Under the pieces are notes generated by a model, which did not search any database, had not been told where the DNA came from, and saw nothing but the letters and a program-made list of their open reading frames with translations. 27,981 nucleotides of DNA from Gracilaria vermiculophylla (taxonomy: Eukaryota > Rhodophyta > Florideophyceae > Gracilariales > Gracilariaceae), in assembly GCA_019155205.2 (NCBI GenBank), contig JAHNZQ020000092.1, positions 1,430,539-1,458,519 of the forward strand, read 5' to 3'. The translations under genes and the position numbers were made by a program. Positions 1 to 9,719 of this stretch are shown piece after piece (within the stretch, counting starts at the first letter, position 1; every line of letters begins with the position of its first letter).

Positions 1-1634
1 CGCAGGCGAGGTTGAGCACTCGGCGCAGGGACGCTCTGCAATCGGGGTTGCACCACGTGGGCGGAACGAACCGGGACGGGAGTGATCTCATCATCTTCCG
101 TTGGAGACACGGCAGCGACCACTACGGGAGCACTCGGCTCCGAGGCGGACCGCGGAGTTATTACCTCAGGAGGTGCGCCCACATCCTGGGACGGAACCGG
201 CAATCGACGAGGCGCATCAAACGCCAGACTCTCCATCAGAGGGTCGTAGTCGGGTACTCGACGCCGCGGCACCTGAGGAACCCGAGACGGCGACAGACGG
301 GGAAAGGCAGGGTATGAATGCCCGTCATCGTCTCCGTTCGGACTCCGCACAATGGGGTGAAACTTGTCCTCGCCGTAGTCGTACCAGAAGAAACCCGGTG
401 TGTCATTCCACGCCACCTGGAGGTTGTAATCCAACAGCGTCTCCGCTTCGGACTCGCTCCATGCGGTGCCCTTAACCAGGTTTTGGGTACCGAAGGAGCG
501 CAGGACTCGTATGATGGACGCCGACAAGTTTAGCAACCGCCCGGCAGTCGGCTGATACGACGAGTCCCAGTAGAGACGGCCGTCGGGGCATCGGGTATAG
601 GAAGTCATGCCTTCATCCGCCGCTTGGAGATACGCCATCAGGGTATCTACCGCAAACTCCGTCGAGGCGACTGACATGACAAACCGTCCTAGGAAGTCAT
701 GTGGATCCAGAATCTCCAAGGTGTGATACGCGAAGGTTATGGGAATTGCCACGCAGAGATGCGGGGAAACCCGATGGTCCCTCCAAGAGTCGTTCACCCT
801 CAGATAGTACTTTGGACGTTGTCCAGAGGGCATATCATGGACTTCCGTGTTGTGCCATCCGTAGAAGTACCCAAACGAGGTGCGTACGCGAGTTTCGTCC
901 GCGAGGTGCGTTCCCAATCGATTCCGATTGAGCCAGTACAGGCGGTCGTATGGGAGATTGAAGGGTAGCACCGCAAGGGCGGAGCGTTCATCGGCAAGGC
1001 TTCCCGCTCGCCCTGCTCTCTGGTGCGAGCTCTCCTTATGGAGCAAGACTTGGAGCCGTGCCTGGACCTGCCGTTCTTCGGCGCACCTCAGATAAGGAAT
1101 ATCGCAGTGTCCGACCGTGGTTGGAGCATTGTCACCATGGACTGGAGTATGCAGCCAATGGGCGCGGTACGCATTGACGCGGTTCCGCTTCTGGTCGTTC
1201 CACGCCATCTCCGGGACGGCGCGGAATTGCATCTCCTGCAGCTACGGCCCAAAAAGGTGAATGTAATCCTCCACTAGACACGGCAGACTCACGCGCCTAT
1301 CATGGAACGGGACGAACACCCGCGCGGCGCGATGATCGAAGTGCTCGCTTGGACTGAACGGTCTTCCTGTCGAGGTATGATGCACCTCAGGATTGGAAGG
1401 GGATGTCAGCGCCGGAGTAGGAGAGGACATTCCGGAGGTGTATGCAGCAGGGTGAATGGCGACAGAACGCGTGGTTGCACCTGAGGAGAGAGACCTGACA
1501 CAACTCGGGGATCGATTCGCTATATGCACCACTGCGGAGAGAGTCGTATCGAGCCGCCATCGTGGAATCCGAGGCGAAGCCGGGCGACCGGCGGCGGGCG
1601 AGTTATAGAGCACCATCGCGGGGCGCGCGCTCAT
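1..1634 (-). CDS. ORF X of repeat R1: unrecognised W/Y-rich protein, partial at window edge, one in-frame stop
   Basis: Reading leftward, this frame follows a TAA near 1650. The first ATG is at 1634 (MSARPAMVLYN). It is open to a TAG at 1242-1244, then open again for about 413 codons to position 1, where the window ends. The N-terminal part is S/P/R-rich. The middle is rich in W, Y and H (for example SFGYFYGWHNTEV, YYLRVNDSWRDH, FAYHTLEILDPHDF, GFFWYDYGEDKF). The C-terminal part is Pro/Val-rich and acidic (VSPTEDDEITPVPV). No RT, integrase, transposase, protease or zinc-knuckle motif is visible. The C-terminal part is homologous to the plus-strand ORF at 4557-5216: PDYDPLMESL against PDYDPMVESL, then EDDEITPVP against EEDDITPVP. 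The long open frame among decayed elements suggests real coding capacity. A gag-like or accessory transposon protein is possible, but I do not recognise a family. Confidence 0.6.
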
Positions 1635-1931
1635 ATCCAACAGCGAACGGTGGAGGGGCGGACGAGAAACTTATGAGTCCGGCGCCTTCACGGGGACAAG
1701 ATGAGCGGACGCGTAGAAGCGGGTGTTGCCAAAAGGAGTAACCTCGGAGGAGGCAGAGTGGCTAACGCCTCCAGGGGGTCGTTATCCTTGCGGGACTGCT
1801 CCATGCTCCGCCCACGGGAGTTGCGCGCTTGCACCGCGCACGATGCGCCGGAGAATGTGGACGCTCGCGCTGCCGACTGGCGCAGCAGCACCAAAAGGTG
1901 ACACCAAGAAAGAGCGAATATCGCCGGGTGA

Positions 1932-2135
1932 AGAGGAGCTGGAGCCCACGAACGCCTCAATGAGTCAAACGCGAACCCGTGGCAACACGCCGCGCGGGAG
2001 TATGGAGAAGAGAAGGAACGCCTGAAGGAAAGAACGGGCAAGCAACCGGAGGCCGCACGGGCCGCAACACCGATAAGAGCCACCCCAGGGATCAAGAAAG
2101 CGGAAGATGCACCTCGAGGAAGTGGTGCAATTTAG
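1932..2135 (+). pseudogene. ORF Y remnant in R1, divergent to ORF X
   Basis: A short plus-strand frame lies between TGA (1929-1931) and TAG (2133-2135). It encodes a charged segment (AAREYGEEKERLKERTGKQ) ending SGAI. After the stop the frame continues ERRYVVQWLLR. The R2 minus-strand ORF at 4125-4415 ends SGAIQEREYVALWILR, so the two C-termini match at protein level. Upstream similarity is weak (PWQHAAREYGEEK against VWYTAQERESTEK). The frame reads toward the R arm, opposite to ORF X. It could be a real small gene, or just DNA-level conservation of the repeat read in one frame. Confidence 0.3.
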
Positions 2136-2733
2136 GAAAGGAGGTATGTAGTACAGTGGCTCCTTCGGGAATACGGTGGTTTGGCCTTAAGGCGTAATAT
2201 TCCTAAGGAGGGTTCGTCATTTATTAGCTGGGCCACGTGGTGCATAATCTCGCCCGCGTGCGCTACAGTATCCTTCAGGTACGGTAGAAATTATTATTTA
2301 CTTTAGATATTTTATGCAGGTAATTAGCACAGTAGTGCGACCTGCCGAGGCGGGCTCCCGGCGTGATATTTAAGCTGCCGGTTGAGCTCCACCTCTGGGG
2401 AAGTAAAGACAAGCACCCTTGAGTCTTCTTCTACATTTTCCGGTTGGAGTCTCTTGTCTATCTACGCAGGTTTCTATGCCGCCGGTTCCCAGGTCGTATC
2501 ATAGCAGCGCCTGTAGGAGCATTTTCCGCCCAGTGAACCTCCTCCTTCGCTTGGTGTTTGCGGATCCGTTTCAGAATTCTTCCGGCTCGCGGCAGCGGAT
2601 ACCGGAGACCACCTTTAGGAATACGTGCCTTTGGAGTCACCGAAAACTCCTAGCGGACGTTGTGCTTTACTACCTTGACAGGAGGGCTGACAATACCACA
2701 CTACCGTAGCCGCCCTTTTTCGATAAAACCTTA
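2100..2733 (-). repeat. R1 conserved non-coding arm
   Basis: Read on the minus strand, this stretch aligns with R3. The part 2733 to about 2400 matches about 12400-12737 (shared blocks include TCCTACAGGCGCTGCT and AAGCGAAGGAGG). The part about 2400-2210 matches 13595-13784 and 15067 onward. The part 2100-2370 is an inverted match of 3929-4190 in R2 (for example GAGCCCGCCTC followed by GCAGGT and ACTACTGT). No coding is evident. It stops exactly at the T1 end. It may be an LTR or a terminal arm of an unclassified element. Confidence 0.7.
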
Positions 2734-3928
2734 AAAACGCGTTTCAAAAGTATAAGACATTTCCAACTTGCACGTTATTATATCCACCTCATGTTGTTTT
2801 CTTTTCTCAAAAAGGTATGAGATCTTATAAATTAAAAGCTTACAACACAACACTTCAAACAGTACATTAGATCTAGGCCATTGTTCTCATTTCTATACCA
2901 ATTTCTTCAATACGTACTGTAATATAAACATAAAGTTTTATTTATAGCTTAATAATTCTCAGCTAAAACAATGAGTATAACATTTTGCAAGAATAGTATC
3001 TTGACAAGGTTTTTGGCACTAAAAAACCCATGAAAAGAACCAATCGTTTACAGAAAAACGAATAAAATTGTAATAAAAAACGCTTCAAAGTTCTTTCGGT
3101 TTATAAAACTGAACAACGTTTCTTTTTGAAAGCTGCAAATAAACAAATAATGATGGCACAATATGCAATGAGCACTGAAAAAAAAGTCAGCTACAAATAG
3201 AATGTATTTGAAAATGAGCAAAACTTTGATTAAGATGAACAACATGTTTTACATATTGCTATCATAAGCAACAAATATTAAATAATTTTTGAACATAGAG
3301 AAGGTTTACTAGAGCTTATATTATGCTATGTACTGGATTTTCGACGAAAACTACTACATATAAAGCCTTTTCAGTAAGCATTACAGGCAATGAAAGGCTT
3401 TCAAATGCTTTAACACAACTTTTTATAAATTTTGACATACCTTATCAGAAATGTAAACTGGTTTTTCATCAAGATAGCGCAGCCGTATAGTATTCTAAAG
3501 CAATGAAAAACGTTCTTCGCTTGCTGTAAACTAATGCCACGCAGTTACTCACGCGTTAGGTTTACTTCAACCCTCTTGAAAACGAATAAACTGTACTCGC
3601 TAGAATACTTTATGGCCATGACAGGCCATTCTGAACAGGTTTTGATGAAAAGAGAAGTATCGGAAATAGCGCGAAAACTATGAATATTTTAAGTATGGGA
3701 CGTTAGAGAAACGCGATGCAAAAGCGTTGAATTAGTATTATTTGGTACACAAAAGCGAAAATCATCTACTGAAGAAGGCAAAACGAAGGATGAAAGTGAA
3801 ATGTCCTATGATTTGGAAACGGTTTTTTAACTTGAAGTTTTTTGAAAACTGATTTTGATAGCACTACAGTACTAAAAACGATGATTTGCATCAAAATGCC
3901 AGGTGTTCTATACTTTTGAAACAGACTT
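2734..3928 (+). mobile_element. Tc1-like element T1 (decayed), flanked by TA
   Basis: This AT-rich block has imperfect terminal inverted repeats. The left end has GTTTCAAAAGTATA after TTAAAAACGC, and the right end read in reverse has TAAAGTCTGTTTCAAAAGTATA. TA dinucleotides flank both ends (2732-2733 and 3929-3930). Weaker inner copies of the motif sit about 80-100 bp inside each end (near 2810 and 3840). The length of about 1.2 kb is usual for Tc1/mariner. It lies at the junction of two oppositely oriented R copies, so its flanks are not collinear as a simple insertion would give. Confidence 0.8.
3410..3772 (+). pseudogene. Tc1 (DD34E) transposase C-terminal relic of T1
   Basis: The frame at 3410-3772 reads LVFHQDSAAV, then YSKAMKNVLRLL, then FNPLENE, VLARILYGHDRPF and a C-terminal RNAMQKR...IIWYTKAK segment. 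This is the second half of a Tc1 transposase (FQQDNAP ... DLNPIENVW ... MPRR..VI). The Asp at 3473-3475 and the Glu at 3578-3580 are exactly 34 codons apart, the DD34E signature of the Tc1 family. Stops interrupt the frame several times (for example after SAAV and after NPLENE). The N-terminal helix-turn-helix half between about 2830 and 3400 is too decayed to call. It is inactive. Confidence 0.75.
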
Positions 3929-4200
3929 TACCACGCCAGGAGCCCGCCTCAGCAGGTCTCACTACTGTAGTAATTCCCTGCACCAATGAACTAAAATAAA
4001 TCTAAATTCTACCGTTCGTCGAGGGTGCTGTAGCACACATGGACCGAATAGTACACCACGCGGCTCAGTTAATAAAATACGACCTTTCTTTCGTAATATT
4101 CTGCCGTAAAGCCACATGAAAATATCACCTTAGGATCCACAGTGCTACATACTCCCTTTCTTGAATTGCACCACTTTTTTGATGTGCATCTTTCCATAGT
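3929..4200 (+). repeat. R2 conserved arm, inverted relative to R1
   Basis: This is the plus-strand copy of the R arm. It shares GCAGGT...ACTACTGT near 3955, a TAAAATAAATCTAAATTCTACCG block near 3990-4012 and CAATATCACCTTAGGATC-like sequence near 4120 with R3, and all of these in inverted orientation with R1 (2100-2370). It begins at the TA that borders T1, so its upstream part, present in R1 and R3, is missing. Confidence 0.75.
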
Positions 4201-4415
4201 TCGGTCTTTAAACGGCTCCTGACGGTGTTGATGTCAGAGCAGCCTGCCACCTTGTGACGTATCGTATCGTCCAGGAATTTCTCTGTACTCTCGCGTTCCT
4301 GCGCGGTGTACCAAACGTGTGCTCGCGTATCTACTTTGTGGCGATTCACACCGATTTGCTCGATCTTCCCCTTCAGGAAACGCCCGAACCGTCGCGTTGG
4401 CTCGTCTATTTTCAT
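4125..4415 (-). CDS. ORF Y of R2: small charged protein, unrecognised
   Basis: The first ATG at 4415 (MKIDEPTRRFGRFLKGK) opens about 97 codons without a stop. The product is strongly basic/acidic, with VWYTAQERESTEKFLDD in the middle and SGAIQEREYVALWILR at the end. It is divergent to ORF X of R2, and its C-terminus overlaps the conserved R arm. The C-terminus matches a broken frame in R1 (1932-2135). No known domain. Coding status rests on this match only. Confidence 0.35.
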   Translation of the reverse strand: MKIDEPTRRFGRFLKGKIEQIGVNRHKVDTRAHVWYTAQERESTEKFLDDTIRHKVAGCSDINTVRSRLKTELWKDAHQKSGAIQEREYVALWILR

Positions 4416-4556
4416 TAGAGACAACGCACTAACACCTTTTCCTTCTGCCCTATCGTCGTCCTCCGTCTACTATGTACTCGTTCCCCACTAAGGTGCTCGT
4501 CTCCTCGCCTGTATCCCTTCGTCCGTCCTCTGCGCGTATTCCCCGACTATGATCCT

Positions 4557-5216
4557 ATGGTAGAGAGTCTGGCGATCCACACGTCTCGTCCATTACCAGC
4601 TCCGTCGTGGTACGTGGTTGCGCCATCTGAGGTCAGGACAAAGCCCCCAGCCTCGATGTCGGATTCTCCCGCACTGGTTGCCACCGTGTCTCCTATGGAA
4701 GAGGATGACATTACTCCTGTCCCTACTGCTTAGGCCCCAGTGGTGCAACCCTGACTGCAGAGCGTCACGGTACCGGTTGTTCAGCATCGCCCGAGGAGCA
4801 TTCCGGTTCCTGTGCCGCTTTCCCCTCCGGTGTCGGTTGCTCCATCCTTGGCACTGCCGACCTCCGCGGCGGTGCATGCAGAATACACTCAGAAGCCCAG
4901 TATCCCAGCCGATCCGCCGTCTGCTACTTTTTCTGTGGCGGTTGCTGTTCCGTCGACGGAGATTGCCGCTTCTGGCGTACCCTTGTGTGGGTTATCCTAT
5001 GGGTCTTTGGCTTGGGCCTTCCGGGAGTTGGTGCAGGCGTGCCTGGTGACGGGCCGTCCTGCGACGATTTCACCTGTGGAGGCTCTGTGCGAGGCTCATA
5101 ACTGGGTCCATGAGCTTCATAAGGCTCGGGCGGCCCGAATCTTAATGGTTGCCTTCAAGGAGAGCCTGGCAGAGTTCTTCGAGATCCAAGCGCTGATGGC
5201 GAAGGCTCGCCTGTGA
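4557..5216 (+). pseudogene. ORF X of R2: internally deleted and broken homologue of the R1 ORF
   Basis: The frame is open from a TAG near 4413, and its first ATG is at 4557. It contains PDYDPMVESL just before and at the start, SPMEEDDITPVP, then an in-frame TAG (4731-4733) and TGA (4752-4754). It then runs open to a TGA at 5214-5216. The region before the stops aligns to the C-terminal part of R1 ORF X. About 1.5 kb encoding the W/Y-rich middle of R1 is absent, so R2 looks like an internal-deletion derivative. R2 supplies the C-terminus that R1 loses at the window edge: Pro/Val/Ser-rich, then helical (WVHELHKARAARILMVAF, EFFEIQALMAKARL). Function unknown. Confidence 0.5.
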
Positions 5217-5492
5217 GCGAAGTATGCGACGCAGTACGGTCACCTGTAGGCATGATATACCCCGGCTATGATAGTTTGTTCACTGTAGCGGTGTAGTAAA
5301 AGTATCCTTGAGTTTGAGTAGAAGCTCCCTGAACTTTAATTGCAATACGAATGGGCCGTGCTCGAGTTCCCAGCGACACGAAGTGCCGCCGCGGGAGCGT
5401 CCGATAAGCGGGAAACGACTGTCTGGAGGCGATAAAGAGACCTCCAGGTGGGGGATAGGTAGCGGAGACGAAAAACAGCTCCGGTTTGGGGC
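5217..5492. other. Sequence between Gypsy A and R2
   Basis: No gene is recognised here. If the purine tract at 5494-5510 is right, this should contain the Gypsy A 3' LTR, possibly truncated, but no matching copy is found near 11545-11680. Confidence 0.3.
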
Positions 5493-5493
5493 C

Positions 5494-5510
5494 CCGTCCC
5501 CCTTTCTTAA
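5494..5510 (-). other. Candidate polypurine tract of Gypsy A
   Basis: Just after the chromodomain stop (5521-5523) the minus strand reads AAGAAAGGGGGACGGGG, a G/A-rich run in the position where the plus-strand primer of a Ty3/Gypsy element is expected. Placement supports it. The adjoining LTR start was not identified. Confidence 0.45.
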
Positions 5511-5520
5511 ACGTAAACGT

Positions 5521-5955
5521 CTACGCGGGGATGCGTTTCTGCTCCAGATTGGCATGGTATCTCCTGATGACGTTCTGCATGATGTATCCCGTAGGTTGTT
5601 CCGTTTCATTCTTTGAGTTGTACCCGTACCAGTGAACACGGTACAGTATCCTTGCGGTGGTTTGACGGTGAGAGACGATATGGTCTACCGCATAGAGGAT
5701 ATCTCCTTGAGTGGTCATGATGGCTTCTGGAGCTTCCATCAATGGTTCACCGAAAGGTGTGATGCCATTTCTAGTGCCCAGTGGTCGCGTAACTTTTGAG
5801 GTAGTCAGAAGAGGACTTTCCGCGCGAGACCTCCGAGATGGGGTGGCGTGGATTCCTGGAGGGCTGAGCGTCGGTACTTTTGTCACCCGATCACGGGAGA
5901 CGACGTCTTGGAGCCCGTCCACTTCAACGGCGACAATTCTTCTATAGATGTTCAC
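5521..5955 (-). pseudogene. Gypsy A pol C-terminus with chromodomain
   Basis: The open frame ends with a chromodomain: YAVDHIVSHRQ, then ILYRVHWYGYNSKNETEQPTG, then YIMQNVIRRYHANLEQKR. This matches the family pattern Y.V..I..HR...YRV.W.GY...D.T.EP, with the usual W before EP replaced (NETEQP). In the chromovirus family this domain guides integration to heterochromatin. The upstream part is Ser/Pro/Arg-rich linker. The frame lies downstream of the integrase after frame breaks around 5960-6085. Confidence 0.75.
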
Positions 5956-6084
5956 GACTTTTTAAGGCCCTGAGATGTTCGGTGCTAACTTGTGCGGGAC
6001 TTCTGATGGTTCATCGGATGTCTCACCAGGTTTTTCGAAGAAAATCTCGACGCCTTCTTTCAAATGAGGGCCTTCTTTCACCTT

Positions 6085-6954
6085 TCAGTCGAAATCCCGT
6101 TTATATTTCCTCTGCGAGGCCTTGAGTCTCTCCTTTGCGAGGAAGAGTGCGTCCTCATAGCTCCTTAAGATGGAGCGTTTTGCTTGAGCCGCTGTGGGTA
6201 CCTGGGGCCCGTCCGCCCTGTGCGCCGTGGCTCGTACCGTGATGACGGCACTAGGCCGGATGCGCGAGAGCACCAGATTGAAAGGAGTGGTCCCCGTGGA
6301 GCGGTGCAGCTGCAGGTTTTATGCATACGTGAGCTGGCCCACATATGCGTCCCAAGCCTTCTAGTGGTCCGCGACGTAGTGTTTCAACCTTAAGGCGATG
6401 GTTTCGTTAAACCGCTTTGCCTGTCTGTTGGTGTGGGGTTGATATTCAGTAGCAAATAACTGCTTCATCCCCAGCATCTCGGAGATGGCGCTGAGTACCT
6501 TCACCGCGAAATGGGGTCGGTTGTCCGTAAGGGGACACATCGGGATCCTATATCGGTAAACCACGTTTTCCAGAGAGATCTCGGCAACTACTGCTGCAGT
6601 GAGGCTCGGGAGGGGAAAGGCGCCCGTGATCTTCAAGAACCGATCGGTAATCACGAGGACAAATCGTTATTCTTTCTAAGACTTGGGGAGAGGCCCGAAA
6701 ATATCCATGGCCACGAACTCCGAAGGTCCTGAAGGCGGGAACAGGGTGAGCGGCGTCCGGTACTTGTGGATATTCCCCCTAGCGGCGGCCCACGAGTGGC
6801 AATCCACCACCCTTTGAAAGACGTCATTAGCCATGTGCGGCCAATAAAACTCCATCTTCATGGTTAAATACATGCACGATCCACCGGGGTGCCCGGCGAG
6901 GAGATGATAGTGCGAAAGACACAACACACTCGCCCGCAGGCTCATCCAAATCAA
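6085..6954 (-). pseudogene. Gypsy A integrase, zinc finger and catalytic core, inactive
   Basis: The N-terminal HHCC finger is visible as SHYHLLAGHPGG followed by DCHSWAA. The second Cys of C-x2-C is Trp (codon at 6790-6792). The catalytic core starts FVAMDIFGPLP (first Asp kept). After a break near 6660, it continues PLTDNRPHF (second Asp, 6654 frame residue 44) and NRQAKRFNETI. The expected catalytic Glu, 36 codons after the Asp, is Lys (codon 6415-6417, AAG). A basic FLAKERLKASQRKYKRDFD tail follows at about 6085-6150. The frame is split at least twice. Integration activity is lost. Confidence 0.8.
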
Positions 6955-6957
6955 CTT

Positions 6958-7690
6958 TTAGAGAGCTCGGTTCGGGGGAACGCGGCGTACGAGTATGCCG
7001 CCTCGGTTGACATCGAATAACGATGTTAGAATCCCCATAGTGGCAAGGCACTCCTTGCAGTAGGAATCTGTACTCTGCTCCTCCAGGAACTCCGCTATGG
7101 TGATAGAGAAAACTTGTTTCTCCTCCTCAATAAGGCTTATCACCTCAGGGAGCGCACTAAACCGGCCTCCAGTTTTACAGCATTCCAAGCATTCCCCATC
7201 GGATCCTTCTTTCCTGTCGGCGTCCTTGATGACGAGCCACAAAATTGTATCCTCCAAAGGTGTTCTGTCTACTCCTTTGATACCGATTCGCGACTGCGCG
7301 TCCGCTGCCTCGTGTTTCATGCCAAGGCGGTGGACGATGTCAAATTCGAACACCAGGAGGCGTAGTCTCCACCATTCCAGTCGACCGGAAGCATCCTTCA
7401 AAGACAGTTTCCACTTTAATGTTGCGTGGTACATCCTCAAGGTGAAACGCGCGTCTTTTATGTATGGGCGTAGAAGCAACACCGCCCATACAATGGCGAG
7501 ACGTTCGAGTTCAGAGGTGGAATATTTTCGTTCCGCAGTTGAAAGGCTGAGACTCTAGTGTCCTTTAGGTTGAAGTCTACCTTCAGGTTCTTTCTGTACG
7601 AGGGCACATCCTACCTTGTATTTACAGGGTTCTGTATCCAGCACCTTTCGGCCGTTCTGCTTTGGGTCTCCTGTTCAAGATGTTAAAGCT
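6958..7690 (-). pseudogene. Gypsy A RNase H and linker to integrase
   Basis: The start reads VLDTEPCKYKVGCALVQKEP: the first catalytic Asp of the RNase H motif (TDA) is replaced by Glu. A stop lies in the segment before STAERKYSTSELERLAIVWA. The frame 7482-6958 continues with FTLRMYHATLKW, KDASGRLEWWRLRLLVFEFDIVH and GMKHEAADAQSRI, where HATLKW corresponds to the family DHAALKW. A spacer domain to the integrase finger follows. The strand and order agree with the neighbouring RT and integrase. Confidence 0.75.
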
Positions 7691-8698
7691 TCAAACACTT
7701 CGTCGGTTAGGATAGCCAGTTGCTTCGGCTCGTCTTTCTTTAAAAAGGCGATTTAACGGCTCTGCAATGCGAGAGAAACTCGGCATAAACCTCCGAAAGA
7801 AATTATAAAACCCCAGGAAGGAGCATAGCTCCGTCTGGTTTGTGGGAGGATAAGCTCCCATGACGGTGTCCTGCGTTTTTGTGGATCCCTGTGGGTGGCC
7901 GGGGAGCATACTGTGCTCTAGTTCATCAACCACGGATTTGAAAAAGAAACACTTCTCCAGCCTGAAAGTGAGTCCAGCATCCTTCAGGAGTTGGAGCACG
8001 TGCCCCACATGGATAAAGTGCTTTTCCACGCTACGGGAGTATATAATGACATCTTCAATATTCCCCAAGACGTACTGCCACTTTACCATCGACCGAATTA
8101 TGTTTACCGCTGGTTGGAACGTAATGGGTGCATTCTTCAATCCAAATGGATTCCTTACGAATCTGAAAACTCCACGGTACGAGGTGAACGTTGTCTTACC
8201 CTTATCGGAGTCATCCATCTCAATCTGCCGGTAGCCGCTGCTGGCACCCAGCTTGGAAAAAACGCACGCATCACCTAAGGAGTCAATACATTCATCCATG
8301 CGGGATATAGGGTACGAGTCGCGTGCCGTCACCTCCTTGAGGCGTTTATATTCAATGCAGAATATCAAGAAGCCATCTTTCTTTTTCACAAACACCACCA
8401 GGGAGGCCCATTCGGAATTTAAAAGCTCGGTAATGCCTTTTTCCAGCATCCGAAGGACCTCATTGCGTTCGTAATCGCGCGCGTGGGGTCCGGTCCTCCT
8501 CGGGAGTTGATGTACCAGTTTTGCATCAGGTGTGAGCTGGATCCGGTGCTTGGTCAGGCTAACCTGACCCAAGCAACCAGACCACATGTTCTCAAAGTCT
8601 GACACCATCTTCGATATTCTATGGCGATACCCTTCGAAATCTTCCCCAGTTTGGAGCTTCTCCTGCCAGGTGGCAGGCTTCTTTTCCTCAGGAGTCAT
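7691..8698 (-). pseudogene. Gypsy A reverse transcriptase, one long frame with catalytic losses
   Basis: One 335-codon frame covers the RT fingers, palm and thumb: HRIQLTPDAK, then VLRMLEKGITELLNSEWASL, VVFVKKKDGF, RDSYPISRMDECIDSLGDACVFSKL, FTSYRGVFRFVRNPFGLKNA, then ELCSFLGFYNFFRRF near the end. The catalytic Asp in the FSKLDASSGY motif is Gly (residue 151, codon 8246-8248, GGT). The YLDD box is NIED (residues 213-216), so one of its two Asp is Glu. The fold is well preserved in sequence, but polymerase activity should be absent. The true start is unknown because pol is a polyprotein. Confidence 0.88.
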
Positions 8699-9017
8699 CG
8701 ATGTCGCTTAAGCTTCCATGGTGGTGATTGCATGGCGTTCAGCAAGGTCTTCCTCGCGAGTAAGAGGCGCCAGTGTTGCAGATGCAGGAAGTGCCAATCC
8801 GAGGACAGATCCTTTCCGTAGCCGTATCGGCGACTCCTTGAGGATGGCAGGAAAGCGCGACCCTGAAGGGAATTCTCGACAGTATTTCATTAACGCCGTT
8901 CGACATCATGGAGTGCGGTTTTGTTCTCAGATGTGGACTCCTCCATAGGAATGCAAGGCCGGATGCAGAGGTCTGCACCCCAACTTCGGCCTGACTCTTC
9001 GCGGCTATTTCGATACT

Positions 9018-9711
9018 CTACACCACCCGGAGCTTTTTCGGCTGCGTCTCCTTTGGAAGATTACCCATGTGACGTTCGTTGGCGTCAAGTCTCGAAGATG
9101 CAAACACAATACCTACAGTGGCGGATTCGTGAAACGTCACCTTCCGCGGGCCTGGATATATTGCACGTACATATTGATCGACAAAGAAAGTGCCCAATAT
9201 GCATTGTGCTGCCAAATTCGTCGCCACAAGGAACCACATCTTCACATGTAAGGAGCCTAGACGGAAATACAATGGTAGTGCTCCAAGGATTTTTATGCTT
9301 GACACGACGCATCGGGCACCGTAGGGAGCTCACCAGTCAAAAGGGGCTGAGAACAGTCTGCGGGGGCACGTCGGCGTGCACCAGATTGGGGCCAGCTCCG
9401 GTGTCAAAGGTAGCCCGCGCCCATATGTAGGTGAGTTGAAAACATCCGATAGATTCAATCACCTTGTAATTCTTACGCCGGAGCGCGCAAACAGATTCCT
9501 CAAAGGTGTGATATGGGTCCAAATGGATTGGAGGATCCGCGAATTCTGCGGCGACCGTGCAGATGGCTTTACCCTCTTTCCTAAAGACGACCTCCGTGGG
9601 GCCAAGGTTAGATGGTAAGAAGCCACATGGAGGCGCCACGCGTAACCCTGAAGGTTTTTTGGTTGGAGTGGATTGGAGTTCTAGTAGGGGAAGGTTGCTG
9701 CGGTTGCGCAT
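9018..9711 (-). pseudogene. Gypsy A aspartic protease
   Basis: The active-site motif is intact as ATFDTGAGPNLVHADVPP (Asp at about 9403-9405). After a frame break near 9337 the second half reads ILGALPLYFRLGSLHVKMWF, then NLAAQCILGTFFVDQYVRAI, the flap and C-terminal ILG part of a retropepsin. In the family it cleaves Gag-Pol. The section between this and the RT (8708-8978) reads as spacer (REFPSGSRFPAILKESPIRL) in shifting frames. Confidence 0.75.
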
Positions 9712-9719
9712 CGAAATGC

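Noticed and set aside
12..968. Plus-strand ORFs in the first kilobase
   Set aside because: They are shadows of the long minus-strand ORF X. The matches to R2 are in the ORF X frame.
3048..3245. Hydrophobic minus-strand ORF in T1 as a membrane protein
   Set aside because: It is an AT-rich reading of the transposon's decayed N-terminal half, with no homologous sense and wrong strand for the transposase.
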